This document shows positions 53,501 to 64,000 of a DNA stretch of 64,000 nucleotides, piece by piece; within the stretch, counting starts at the first letter, position 1, and every line of letters starts with the position of its first letter. The position numbers and the translations under genes are program-made. This DNA is from Bugula neritina. Taxonomy: Eukaryota > Bryozoa > Gymnolaemata > Cheilostomatida > Bugulidae. A model generated the notes under the pieces. That model was given only the letters and a program-made list of their open reading frames with translations, had not been told where the DNA came from and ran no database searches. The stretch covers positions 17,726,698-17,790,697 of the forward strand of contig OZ037765.1 in assembly GCA_964035545.1 (NCBI GenBank), read 5' to 3'.

Positions 53501-56500
53501 ATGAGATCGATCTGAGTTCGAGCTCCACAGACCGACCAGCTCAGATCGACTGAGATCGATCTGAGATCGGTCCATGGAAAGCCGGTGATTTACTTTTTGG
53601 TACTTAAAAGTTTTGCACTTTAGGAAGATTAATTACACCCCTTTGTATTTTAACTAAACACTGTACCTGGCCATTTGCTGCGTTTCCTCTATGACCTCAG
53701 CATCTATAGTGTACGTCTGATGAGCCATGTTTCTGAGGATGATGGAGGCAAAGAGAGCGGGAGCGATAGCATACTGTGACATATATAACTATTTTTTAAA
53801 CACAGAATCAGTCAAACAAGTTTAAAACTTGGTAAAATTTTTGAATAAACACTGCAGCAACTGAAAGACACCGAGAGAAAAGGCAATTACAGGAGGACCA
53901 ACTGCTATTCTGTAAGGTTGGACTCAATGGGTGCCTTTGGATTTAGCCGAAATCAGATGAGCACATTGGTTATAATAGCAAAATTGTAAAGCTAGGTTTT
54001 GCTGGTCAATGACCACACCAATGCATCAATTTCAATTAGGATTGTTATTAAAATTGAGTTATATTTTAACTCGAATAATTTGTCAACGAAATGTATCAAA
54101 GTAAAGAAATTTAAAGGAAGGATCACATGTTTGTGAGCTATTGTTAGATGTTAGTGGACACCTAAATTATAACATACCGGTTACATCATACAGAACATGC
54201 TTATTATGGCCGCAAGCTGTAAATATTTTCACACTTTCTACTGAGAGATTAGGTCACCTATAGTAAACTCAATTTTTTCATATTGAGATCACTACTAGTT
54301 CTGTTGTATACCTCATGCTCTTTATATGGGGGGGGGGGGGGGGGGTGGCTATGATAGCTGCCTAGTCAGGTCTAGAGACTAGCCACTATACTTGACAAAT
54401 CATAAGGTCTGTCCACATTGGGAAGTTTTTGGTCTTTCACAGAAACCTCTCAATCTGAACAGTGTTCATATTTGCATTTCAGTGTTTATATTTGTATTTA
54501 TGTTTGTATTTCTTTAAAACTTAAAGCTACTTATAAAACAAGAAAAACTCAGTGTAACACGAGGCCTGGGTAACTCTCACCTTCTCTTCTCTTAAGAATA
54601 ATAAAGCCAGTTCTGAGCGTCTCATGAGTACTGCCCAGATAAACAACTCTCGAGCTGGCCAATCAAAATCATACACTCTTTCTGAAATATGAAATGCATA
54701 GTTCATTACGATGAAGCAGTTTCATCTGGGACATTTTTCCGAACATTTATGATGACAACTGGTACATGCTGGAACTACAAGAATAAAAACCTCACTATAG
54801 AAAACAAATTCCTAAATTGAGATTGCTACATTGATATAATAGTGCAAGGAAACTCAAACCAAAGGCAAAATAAGTTTTACTTATATCAGGATATACGAAG
54901 TTGTCTTCACTTAGATTGAATAAATTATAAGTGTGTGCTATTAAATCGTAGAGGTTAGCTCAATGACTACGAAGTGCATAGTTGGAGCAATAGCTAGTAC
55001 TGGGATAGACTATCGCTTGAGTAATAAAGGTAGTATTATATATTTTAGATAAACAGTAAAACTTGAGATGATGGCAGTAATAGATCAGAATATAACTGAG
55101 CCTCAGTATATATGAAATGTTACTTCCTGTTTAAATCATTCGCAATATTAGTTCACTAGCAACCCGGCCATATATTGTTATGAATAAAGGATTATCGATT
55201 CTATACATAGCTCACTAATAGAACACTGAGTCAATAAATTCCATAGTTTAATTCACTAACTTCAATCAATCAATACATGCCAATATAGGTTTATATTAAC
55301 ATTGGGTACAGTGTGCAAAGAGCACAGAATCTTGACAGGCAGTATTTATTCTCAGCCATATATTATGATGGGGACCATCATGGAGAGTCTGTATGTTATA
55401 ATTTAAAAAGCATTCAAATTCACTTGATATTCAAGACATTTAATAGTTGATTGATTTCCTAGACAAGTTGTGTGCATTGTACATAAATATGATATGCATT
55501 TGTTTGTAGAATAATCAATATAAAGTATGAGAATTTGTAAACATGCATTAATCCATATTATAGCTGGCATATAATCCCCTCACTCTGACCTCAACTTTAA
55601 AAATTAAACTTATAGTTATCTGTAAGCGTATAGAAATAGTCAGACAAATAGAGTCGCCTGTAAGTAAATGTTTGGCTATAAAAGCAGGAGAGATGTTGAG
55701 CACCACAAAACTCTGCAGTTTTTCATTACATAAATGGAAAGGCTATTTGAGAAATCATAGCATAAAAAACATGGCAGAGATGGAAGTGATAATTCTATAA
55801 TAACAGCATATTTGTAGGGGTGTTGGAAGATTTTGAGAGAGTTATAGTAGAGATCAAGAAGTGATAGTCAAGAGGAAGAACTGACCAAATTGATAGGTTA
55901 AATATAGAAGATGATATCATTTGATGAAATATGCAGCCTTGCAGGAGAGTTTTCTCTCTTTCAGAGCAGGCTAATAAAGTGAGTTATTAGCAAGTAAAGA
56001 ATACAAGTAAACATACTTGGTTTACGGGAAGATGTATGTGGTGCCACTTGAGTTTTGTTTTTAGATGTAGAGACGAACTTGGAGTTGATGGCTGAGCCGA
56101 CATCATTGGTTGATATAACAGCCGTGTCTGTGGGAACCTCTTCCGTCTCACTGTCACTGCTTTCTTCTCGTCTCATGAACGTCATCTGAGAGGAATATAT
56201 ACACTCAAATATTACAAGAATTAACATATTTCACAGCTTTGCAAATTGAGTGACTTGAGATATTGTTATACTTGACTTGAATATACTTTGTGTTGGGTCA
56301 TGACTTGATTTGGTTAGGTATAATTAAACAGAAGTTCTGCAGTAAAACTGATTAAAAATAGAAATATAAACTCAAACTGTAGTCTATCTATTATTATCCA
56401 AACAATAATGTATTGATTTTTTAAGTAATTGCTAAAATAATGTCATTATAGTGGATTATTATTATTATGGGTTTAGTGCAGCGTTCATGTTAATAAATTT

Positions 56501-59500
56501 TATCGAAATAAATGTCATTGTGGGCTCATCCCACATACGTCACATTGCTAACTCCCAGTGGGTAGATATACGTTACTGTGGACATATTGCTTTCAACTAG
56601 GTAGATGCATATAACTACCAACAGTTACAATGTAGTAACTATAAGAAACCCATCACCAAATCTGAAATTAAAAGTTTAGGTGTTATTCCATAGTGAACTG
56701 GGTTTGTTTAGCATAATAATAATAATCATACAGCATCCAAACTTTAGTCACATGTGATGAACAACTTACACCTCGTTTCAATCTCCGGCCCCCTCTAGTA
56801 GTTTTAGGACGTCTTGCCAGTATAGTATCTGAGTCTAAGGTGTTGTACCGAGCATCCCTCATATACAGCGGGTTGAAAAAATCACCAACAAGATTCTGAA
56901 TTGCCTCCCCAACAGTAGCCAATGACACGGTTGCTTTATCCTAGAACATGTGTTAAAAGTTGCCTAGCTAAATCAACAGTATAAACCAAACTTTACTTGA
57001 GAATTACTGCCAAAATAAAAATATGCATCAATTTTGTCACATGACAGTTTAATTAGCAGCCTTCAAGATTAAAACTCATTGCTATTTCTATTAATGTATA
57101 TATTTTAAACATACCTTGTCTTTCTGAGCCAACAGAATTCTGTACAGCAAATGATTAGATGGAACTTCATTGTACAGTTCAAGTAGCCTCTTTTTCGTTA
57201 CAAAGTTTCCGAGGTGAATGTAGTCCATCAGCAGCTCAACAAAGTCTACCTTGTTTTGCATCAAAGCAGTCAACAATATGTCTTCCAGCTCCTTGCCCTA
57301 AAATACATAATAATTTCAAAGAGCGACAGAACCCTACCACACTGTACTCTCCAATACAAAAAAAGCTCAGTCCTATCAGACACAATGTGTCGACTACTCA
57401 AGTTGTGTTTTAAAAGTATTTATTGCCGGACAAAATAAAGCATGAAAATATTGCCTCTAATGCAGATTAATGGCAACTTTGGTAACATTTTTTAAACAAA
57501 AGGTCAAAAAATAAGGCTTGACAATATCAAATATGAGGCTTACATCCCAAGATTTATCTTCTGTAAATATTTCTTCCCTAACAACATCAATTCTGTTCCA
57601 TGCAAGAGCCAACTTTAGCTGGTTCATAGCGTCATTCTTGTTAGCTGTAACACAAGTCTGGTGTATAGACATTATAGCTAGTGTATGATGTACAGACATC
57701 ATAGCTAGTGTGATGTAACACTGCAGTATATATCATGAGAAACTCACCAGCTGTTATTATGGTCTCAGAAATTGGTCAAATTACTAATGAAACTAATTTA
57801 ACACAACTTCTTAAAAGGGCTTTTTTCAGATATTTCCACTACTACATGACACCCATAACGTTCAAAACTTTTCATTAACCTTGCAGCATTTTATAAAATT
57901 GAGTTGAAGCCAATTCAAGTCAAGAAATCGTTTTAAATACAAAACATGGCCCTTGCTCTGACATTTTATCCTATTCCAGCACCTCGGTATTTCTTTAGAG
58001 CAACTCTGTATATAATCTTTAGTACACATACATGGATTTACACTGAGCAGAGGCATACAAAATAAAAATATGAAGTTTTGATTTTTTACTGTCAAACAGA
58101 GGAACTAACTTTATATTCTAACAACCATAGAATGGGCAATTGATGACAGACAATCAAGGGAAAGAAATTTTTTAATTGTGTCCACAGACACTTTGAGGGT
58201 GACACAATAAGTTCAAAATAAAAATAGACTATCAAAGTGGTAAAAAACTATTTATGTTTCATGCAGAAAAAACAAAGTTCACAATTTTTATATTCCATTC
58301 ACCTTTCATGATGGCGTGCAATATGGCTATGTCTATATCTTTCATAGTGTTTTTGGCGTCCAGAGAGAAGATAACTATGAGATGTCGCCTCATTACGCAA
58401 TGAATGATGGTCTGAGTCAGCTCATCAGCCTGCATGAGTCATTGAACAGCAAGCATGTACTTAAAAAAGTCATGAAGTGAGAGAAAAGTATAAATTTATT
58501 ATCAAAATGTGGCACATATTTCTTAAGAAGCTAGTTTATCGCATTTCTGAAGCAAATATTAAGTAAAGAATCAAACAGGCAGTGCTCCCTCCGTATCTCA
58601 TGGTTCCATTTTTCATGAAATTCTATAGGTCACGAGCAGAGCTTAAACCCCGTTTTGCGGCTTATGTATGTGTGTATAGAAACAAAAGGGTCAACTGTAA
58701 TAGATCCGCGAGCTAAATTTGGTATTCTACTATGTCACGATGTTTCTGACCCTCAGCTCAATGAGGTACTGAAGGAGCACTGTACTAGGAAAAAATATCT
58801 GACATTTAGTGACTAATTGAATTTCATCTATTAATTGCTGCAAAACCCATGGGGTTAAACTGCTTGAGAAGATGCATTTCTATTGAGGAAAGTAGTGTTG
58901 CGTTGTTGGTAAATTCTGTTGAGGCCAATAAAAAATCCATTTAATTTAATAGAAGTTTCAACAAAACAATTCAAACTCAGCTGCTATAATGCTGTGTAAT
59001 GCAGCAGTAATTAAATTAACAAACTCTATTGATTAGAGAAAGGTGATTGCTTGAGTGGAGGATTGTGGTTGCTTGCGTCAGTTTCACCCAATGTGTTTGT
59101 GCCTTTGTTGCGTGAAGGCTATTTTTAGCCTTAAAACATCAGGCTAAAGCACACATTCACTCTATACAATATTATAAAGTAAATAGTAGCTCAGCCAATA
59201 GAGCTATGAAATAAGAGTTGAGAACTGTCACCCAAATATACACAATTTCTTCAATGTTTATAAAAATAAAAGTAGGCTCCATGTAATGTAATACAGATGA
59301 CATTTTAATCTACATTGTAGATTCATGTTTTCAATAAAAATAAGTTTACCCTATTTTTTAAATATATTTGGCCATGATTAGAGATGCATGGTACCAAAAC
59401 TACTATCTGAGATATTATAGTTCAACCTTGTAGTAATTATACTTAAGATAATTTAAAGACTTTATTTCAATGAAATATAGGATAGTTACTACTACTAGCA

Positions 59501-62500
59501 GAGGGAATTTAAAATAAAACTTCCTAGTAATTCACTCCACCACTTCATATTACGTTGACTGCAAAAGATAAAGAAATGAAATTGCGACAGACTTACATCC
59601 TTATTTGGCCATTCAGCTTCAACTTTTGCTTTAAGTTTCTTTTTGATATCATCTGGTATTCGTGGTATTTTTTCAATCATTGATTTACCTTTAGAATCAA
59701 CGGAGGCTATTTCCTCTTCTTCGGTGTTTTTGTATGCGTAGGCCAACATGTCAGCAGCCCGGCCTGAACCCTGTACAAGCAACAATTACCGTTATGATAC
59801 ATGATCCTGTCACTCAACACATTTTCTAACAAAAGTAAATTGATATCCAAAAAATTTAATTAAAATTCAGGTGTTTTTGACTACCAAAAACCTTACAGCA
59901 TTGTTGTGGTTAAAATATCGATTAGAATGTATTGGTGGAATAAAATTTGCTCTACGAGCTATTATAATAATTGGTTGGTTAAAAATATTCCGAAAAGAAC
60001 TTGGTTTTAATTCACACATTATATACACATATACAACTAAGATACCACTGCATGGAAAAGATATCTTTGTTTTTCTGTGTTCTAATTAAAATAATGAAAA
60101 AATAATCACAACATTAAAATTGCAGTAAACATTAGTTTGCATCAATGTGGTTATTTGATGCAAATGAATAGGCATACAGAATCAATAATGAAGTACCATT
60201 GCTCCCTGAAAAGCAGAAGAGAAATTCTGTAACGAAAACTCACATCAAGCACTACAACAGGCGTGGCGTTATCTATGGCAGCCCTGACAGTGGTGAGGGT
60301 ACCAGGACCCCCCTCAACCACAATAGAAACCACAGGGACATGAGTAGCACTGGCAGCATCAGCATCTGTCAACATCTGAGAAATACGCTTTTCCAGGAGC
60401 CCTCTAAAGTTGATCTCCGTACCAAACTGGCGAAAAGTTCCGTTATCTACTAGCATGAAATGAGTGTGGTTAGGGTCAAGGTTAGCATTCTTAGATCCTT
60501 TGGACACTTCATCTCTCAGCTGATAGTAGGCTGGCCACACTCCCTGCAATGAAAAATCAATTTTGGTAACACTGGAAAGTCTAAACAATTAACCAACTAC
60601 CATTCACATCTTTTAGCCTAAGGCAGTTGCTGTGTAAGTATAAATAGTTTGAACTGTTCATTACGGAAATGAGAATTGAAGTAAAAAGTTAAACTAGGGT
60701 AAGTTGATTATTTTATTATGTAAATCCTTAGACAATGTAACCACTCTAGTATAAGAAATGATACGATAGGCATTAACCGTATCACACCACAGTTGCCTTA
60801 ATCATGTAATTTAACTTAATAATATTGTGCAAACAAAAAGTAAACTTCATATAAAACTAAGTTTTGATTTATGAAGCAATAATGTCCTTTGTGAATTATT
60901 TCATATGTCTTTCTGAGGTAACGGGTGTGATTTTTCTCGCTTATTTTTTCTGGGGACATGTTGTATAGAAATACAACCATTTAAAATACTGTGGGCTAAG
61001 TTATAATAGATAGTGTATAAACTAATAATGAAGTTTTTAATATTATACCTGGGCACTGGAGAGTTCACGCTTGTTTGCCACAGTACCCCAAGGTGCTATT
61101 CCAAACGCTACAACTTTGCTGCTGGATTGTAGCATGTTCACAGCTTCACCCACGTATTTCATTACACCGTCATGATTTCCTCCTGACAGAATCCATGCAC
61201 CTGAAAGGTAAGTCGTTGACTTGAATTAAATGACTCATACAGAATGCAAGCAATACAGGGCCAAAGACTAATGTACACAAAATCCATGCAACAAAATGTA
61301 AGTTCTATTTCAACTTACTGCAGCAGTCGCTCAACATCATGTCACACACTGTTCTTTGTTATATAAAATCTTAAAAAAACAATTAAACCATATAAACACA
61401 CTTTCATTTGGAAACTCCGTGTTTGAAAAGATTTAGCCTAGGGCCACACGGTGCGTATTTTCGCATGCGAAAATTGAAATCACAAGTAGCAAAGGTGTCC
61501 ACTGTGCGCGTTGAGAAAACCTTCGCACTTGTCGCTCTGCATTTTCAACGCAAGTGCGAATCGTCTCTGTCGTCGTCACCTAATTGGCTGGTAGCTATTC
61601 AGCGAGCCCAATTTCTTTATTTAGTGCTATATTCCAGTAAATTGCGTTTTATTGAAAGCGAGTGCGATTTAAAAATGAAAGCTTTATTTATCACGCATCA
61701 CTGACGCTACAGTGGACGCCTTTGCTACTTGTGATTTTAATTTTCGCATGCGAAAATACGCACAGTGTGGCCCTAGGCTTACCGGTAGTTTGGGCGGTTT
61801 TTAGTAAACCAGTCTTGAAGGCAACTTTCAGTTTCTTTGACATTGTGATATTTTTAGCACCACCAGTTACAGAAATGAGAAGATTGGGTTTTTGAAGGCC
61901 CCAGTACTTGGTGAGAAGACACATGACGTCATCCATATCAGTGTCAGCAGCAACACGAACAAACTACAATGTGAGGCAGCAGACATGATGGGCAGAACAG
62001 TAAATAATAATATAATATAATATAATGCGATATAATATATGTAATACATTGTAGTGTAGTATAGCACACTACAATACAACACAATATAATAGAACACAAT
62101 ATAATATATAATATGATATTATATAACACAGTACGATATAAAATGGCATAAGGCAGCAGGTCTTGAATGAACAAAGAGGAGCACTAAAGAATTTTACATG
62201 ACATAAGACATTAAAATTTCTGTGTAGGTACCTTAGCAATGTTTGCGTTTGGAAATTCAATTTCTCCATATGCTGTCGTAGGCATCTCTTGAACACATTC
62301 TTCTGAGTCAGCACTCCACTTGCCTTCACATGGATTATCAAGGGCTTCGGGTGTATGCTCCTTATGCTTACGGCGCCCACACATGCAGTGGTCTCTGAAA
62401 ACATACTTCAGGCTATAGAAACATGTGCAAACTGTACCAACATGCAAAGTTAGCTCTCTTTCACGGAGACTTGCAAGTTGAGACCAAGTTTTACTCACTT

Positions 62501-63586
62501 CAGTTTGGGATTCTCTCGATAGCTGCAGCATATCTTCATGCTTATGTTAGAGCGAATCCATTTTCTTTCTCTTTCCTATTAAAAATGCAGAATGAGATAA
62601 AGCCTTTATGGAATAGAAAAATCATCAGCAGTAAAGGGCTCAAAGTGCTTTTTATTAATCCTTTAAAAACTTGTTAATTTTTAATATTCTTAAAAAGAAA
62701 TATGCTGTTTTGACTATTGTAATAAAAAAGCATTGAAGCAAATGACATATAAACCTATTGGTTAAGCATATATTCAAGTAGAACAGTGAGTCAAATAGGT
62801 GAAAGCAAGTAAAACCACAGTGTAAGGTGACATTGGTACAAACTTTCAATAGTATGCATAAAAAGAAAACAGCTTTATAACCGTCTACTGACTGAAACAT
62901 GAAAAAATATGCTTCACTAAAATACTACTTATTCTTCTACATAGCAAATTTGATGTTCAAAAGCAACAAAATTTTATAGTTTGTTTAAAAATTTGGATTA
63001 AAAACAGTGAATAGATTGTAAATCTAATGCAAAGAAATGAAACAACAATAGCTATTAAGTCAAAACCGCCACATCACCTTGTCTCCCAGACTCTGCCTAA
63101 GAGACTGATGCTGAATTTGAGGCTGATCCTCTACATGGTAAGCAGATCCAACTTCGTTAACTGTTGTGGCAGCCTCCAATTCGTTCAGAGCTGAAGCAGC
63201 TTGCGTAGACTTTTTTAGAATCTGCAAATCATCTCTAGATATTAGCATGAGTTCCGTATGAATATTCTGTATAACTACCCAGGTATGACTTATGCACTGT
63301 TGACAGCATGAATACAATACATAATATGGCACACAAAAATCTGAATGCGATCAAGTGAGATGATTAACAATAGGCCTAATATGGAAGATGCTACTTTCAG
63401 ATCTGTTGAATATCTCATGAAATTAAGACAAACAACTTCAAAGTATTATGTAGTTCCATGCTTATTTACCAATGAAATCATAAAAGCTTCATTTTGAAAA
63501 AAATAGTAGCAGCCAGCAGCTTATTAGACCACAGTAGCAAAAGCAGCAGTTTGACTATTTACCGATTTTTTAGATAATGCCATCAT
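40538..63586 (-). CDS. TRPM2: TRPM2-like cation channel with C-terminal NUDT9-homology domain
   Basis: Vertebrate TRPM2 is a plasma-membrane Ca2+-permeable channel opened by ADP-ribose plus Ca2+. My 35-exon model gives 1718 aa with consistent phases throughout. Exons in order: 63563-63586, 63078-63221, 62499-62575, 62232-62394, 61783-61963, 61049-61200, 60244-60543, 59597-59770, 58303-58429, 57544-57644, 57115-57297, 56770-56940, 56017-56185, 54581-54681, 53667-53773, 51885-52110, 50994-51104, 50653-50705, 49961-50084, 49591-49731, 48806-48952, 48165-48383, 47566-47740, 47082-47310, 46501-46638, 45893-46083, 45364-45476, 45046-45147, 44303-44560, 43731-43822, 43217-43305, 42681-42892, 41505-41636, 41188-41298, 40538-40657. 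The start is MMALSKKS. Hallmarks are [33 protein letters not shown], the S2/S3 pair EELRQ and [19 protein letters not shown] at the end of S6, and [20 protein letters not shown] and [10 protein letters not shown] in the NUDT9-H domain. Human TRPM2 is about 1500 aa; the excess lies in an MHR linker, the S3-S4 linker and the pore loop. Confidence 0.93.
41672..41715. repeat. Perfect 16 bp inverted repeat (hairpin)
   Basis: TTTTCTAATAAGTAAT (41672-41687) and ATTACTTATTAGAAAA (41700-41715) are exact reverse complements with a 12 nt loop, in the intron between TRPM2-like exons 32 and 33, about 35 bp from exon 33. Confidence 0.8.
49215..49318. repeat. CTA/CTG triplet repeat
   Basis: Runs of CTACTACTACTACTACTACT merge into CTGCTGCCGCTGCTGC and CTACTCCTACTGCTACTACT units, in the intron between TRPM2-like exons 20 and 21. 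Confidence 0.85.
49506..49590 (-). repeat. Tandem triplication of a splice-donor-containing unit
   Basis: Immediately after TRPM2-like exon 20 the minus strand repeats GTATACAATACACGTAGTAG-type units of 27 bp: 49564-49590, 49537-49563, and a third ending near 49506. Units 1 and 2 are each preceded by CAG and unit 3 by TGG, so each start is a plausible 5' splice site. Each unit is 9 codons without a stop in the exon frame ([18 protein letters not shown]). Confidence 0.8.
52877..53587. mobile_element. 711 bp non-autonomous element with terminal inverted repeats
   Basis: The ends are inverted: CACGGGCTTTCCATGTACCG on the left, and the reverse complement of the right end reads CACCGGCTTTCCATGGACCG, followed in both by ATCT. 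A possible 3 bp ATT duplication flanks it (52874-52876 and 53588-53590). Inside, GATCGATCTSA-like words recur near both ends and the centre is AT-rich. No transposase. It lies in intron 15 of the TRPM2-like gene and is unrelated to the 346 bp MITE. Confidence 0.65.
54328..54346. repeat. Poly(G) homopolymer
   Basis: A run of about 18 G, interrupted only at its end (GGTGG), in intron 14 of the TRPM2-like gene. Its exact length is likely unreliable. Confidence 0.85.
61435..61779. mobile_element. MITE with ~72 bp terminal inverted repeats (copy 2), next to a TRPM2-like splice donor
   Basis: A 345 bp element about 95% identical to copy 1 at 32161-32506, with the same ends. The plus-strand flanks can be read as a 3 bp TTA duplication (ATTTA before GCCTAGGG, TTACC after CCCTAGGC). 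It occupies 345 of the 582 bp of intron 5 and begins 3 nt downstream of exon 5 on the minus strand, so the donor reads GTA from the flank plus AG from the element. Confidence 0.85.
61990..62140. repeat. Degenerate ATAAT/ACAAT simple sequence
   Basis: Repeated TATAATATAATA, TACAATACAACACAATA and GATATTATATAACAC words fill most of intron 4 of the TRPM2-like gene. Confidence 0.75.
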
Positions 63587-64000
63587 CAAACTCCGTTGCT
63601 TCAGTTATATGCTCTTTGGCTTTAGATTCTTAATAACAAAACCTAAAGTCAAATAAATGCATAGCTTATACCACCAATTTACATAGAGACAACTTTACCT
63701 ATGAATGTTCAGTATAAAATGCATCTTTTCAGAAACAAAACATGCACATATTGTTTAAAGAAAGATTTGAGAGTAATAAAGATGCACAATTATTCTTATA
63801 CTCATATATTGCTTGTACTAATGCAATCATTAAAAAAATTAAATACATCATAAAAATAAAAATATGGTTATAGAAGCATAAGAATTTTATGTGAGGCAAA
63901 AGCTTCAGTATTACAGCCGGATTTCTATTTGACTGCTTTAAATTCGATTGAAGTGGGAAAACTTTAACAATTTGTTCATGATCATGACAATCATTTTGGA
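63587..64000. other. 5' flank of the TRPM2-like gene
   Basis: AT-rich sequence upstream of the first coding ATG (63584-63586). It presumably holds the 5' UTR and perhaps the promoter. No further coding exon is recognisable. Confidence 0.4.

Larger units (their letters stand above)
53667..63586 (-). other. TRPM2-like gene: exons for N-terminal TRPM homology regions (MHR)
   Basis: Exons 1-15 encode about residues 1-724. Residues 57-350 form MHR1/2, the Rossmann-like region that in TRPM2 channels contributes an ADP-ribose site; it has HCMCG, the glycine-rich TGGAKNI and SGGNHDGV segments, and GGPGTL. Residues 406-600 are helical repeats (MHR3). Residues about 580-655 (exons 12-13) are a Ser/Thr/Glu-rich, probably disordered linker ([17 protein letters not shown]). 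Residues 656-800 resume MHR4-type helices ([20 protein letters not shown]). Intron 5 holds a MITE next to its donor, and intron 15 a 711 bp inverted-repeat element. Confidence 0.8.

Noticed and set aside
61662-61895. 77-codon plus-strand frame
   Set aside because: It is a read-through of the MITE right end and the antisense of TRPM2-like exon 5.

Overview
This is a window of eukaryotic nuclear DNA. Genes are split by introns with GT/AG borders, the sequence is AT-rich, and it carries LINE fragments, MITE-like elements and polyadenylation signals. The gene set (exportin-2, ARF GTPase, prefoldin 5, a small ciliary protein, a RING-H2 ligase and a TRPM2-type channel ending in a NUDT9-homology domain) points to a metazoan, probably a marine invertebrate of an early-branching lineage. 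The species cannot be fixed from sequence alone.

Layout. 0.4-1.6 kb: the first two coding exons of exportin-2 (CSE1L/XPO2) on the minus strand, continuing off the left edge. 1.6-10.9 kb: gene-poor DNA built of degenerate ACT/AGT-type simple sequence, with two 5'-truncated LINE copies and several inverted repeats. 10.9-12.7 kb: a complete four-exon ARF gene (+). 13.2-17.1 kb: a five-exon small gene (-) resembling the ciliary microtubule inner protein CFAP141. 19.6-23.3 kb: a membrane-anchored RING-H2 E3 ligase of the RNF24/RNF122 type (+). 27.6-34.0 kb: an unrecognised five-exon type I membrane glycoprotein (+). 37.6-40.0 kb: prefoldin subunit 5 (+). 40.5-63.6 kb: a 35-exon TRPM2-like channel (-), 1718 aa by my model. 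It fills the right third of the window and is tail-to-tail with prefoldin 5.

The TRPM2-like gene is the centre of interest. It has the TRPM N-terminal homology regions, six membrane segments with the S2/S3 calcium-site residues kept, an unusually long cysteine-rich loop after the selectivity filter, and a C-terminal NUDT9-H domain. In my exon model that domain has no recognisable Nudix catalytic signature. This suggests a channel that may still sense ADP-ribose but probably cannot hydrolyse it. The gene also carries a MITE inserted 3 nt inside an intron so that it supplies part of the 5' splice site, and a tandemly triplicated splice donor after S2.

The genes are unrelated housekeeping and membrane genes and do not form a pathway. 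Other notable structures are a tiny (about 42-45 bp) insertion present twice, each copy flanked by 14-15 bp direct repeats as retroposition would leave, and a long imperfect hairpin at 35.6-35.8 kb that could be a microRNA precursor. Exon borders were read by eye from splice consensus, reading frame and family similarity. No alignment or transcript evidence was available.
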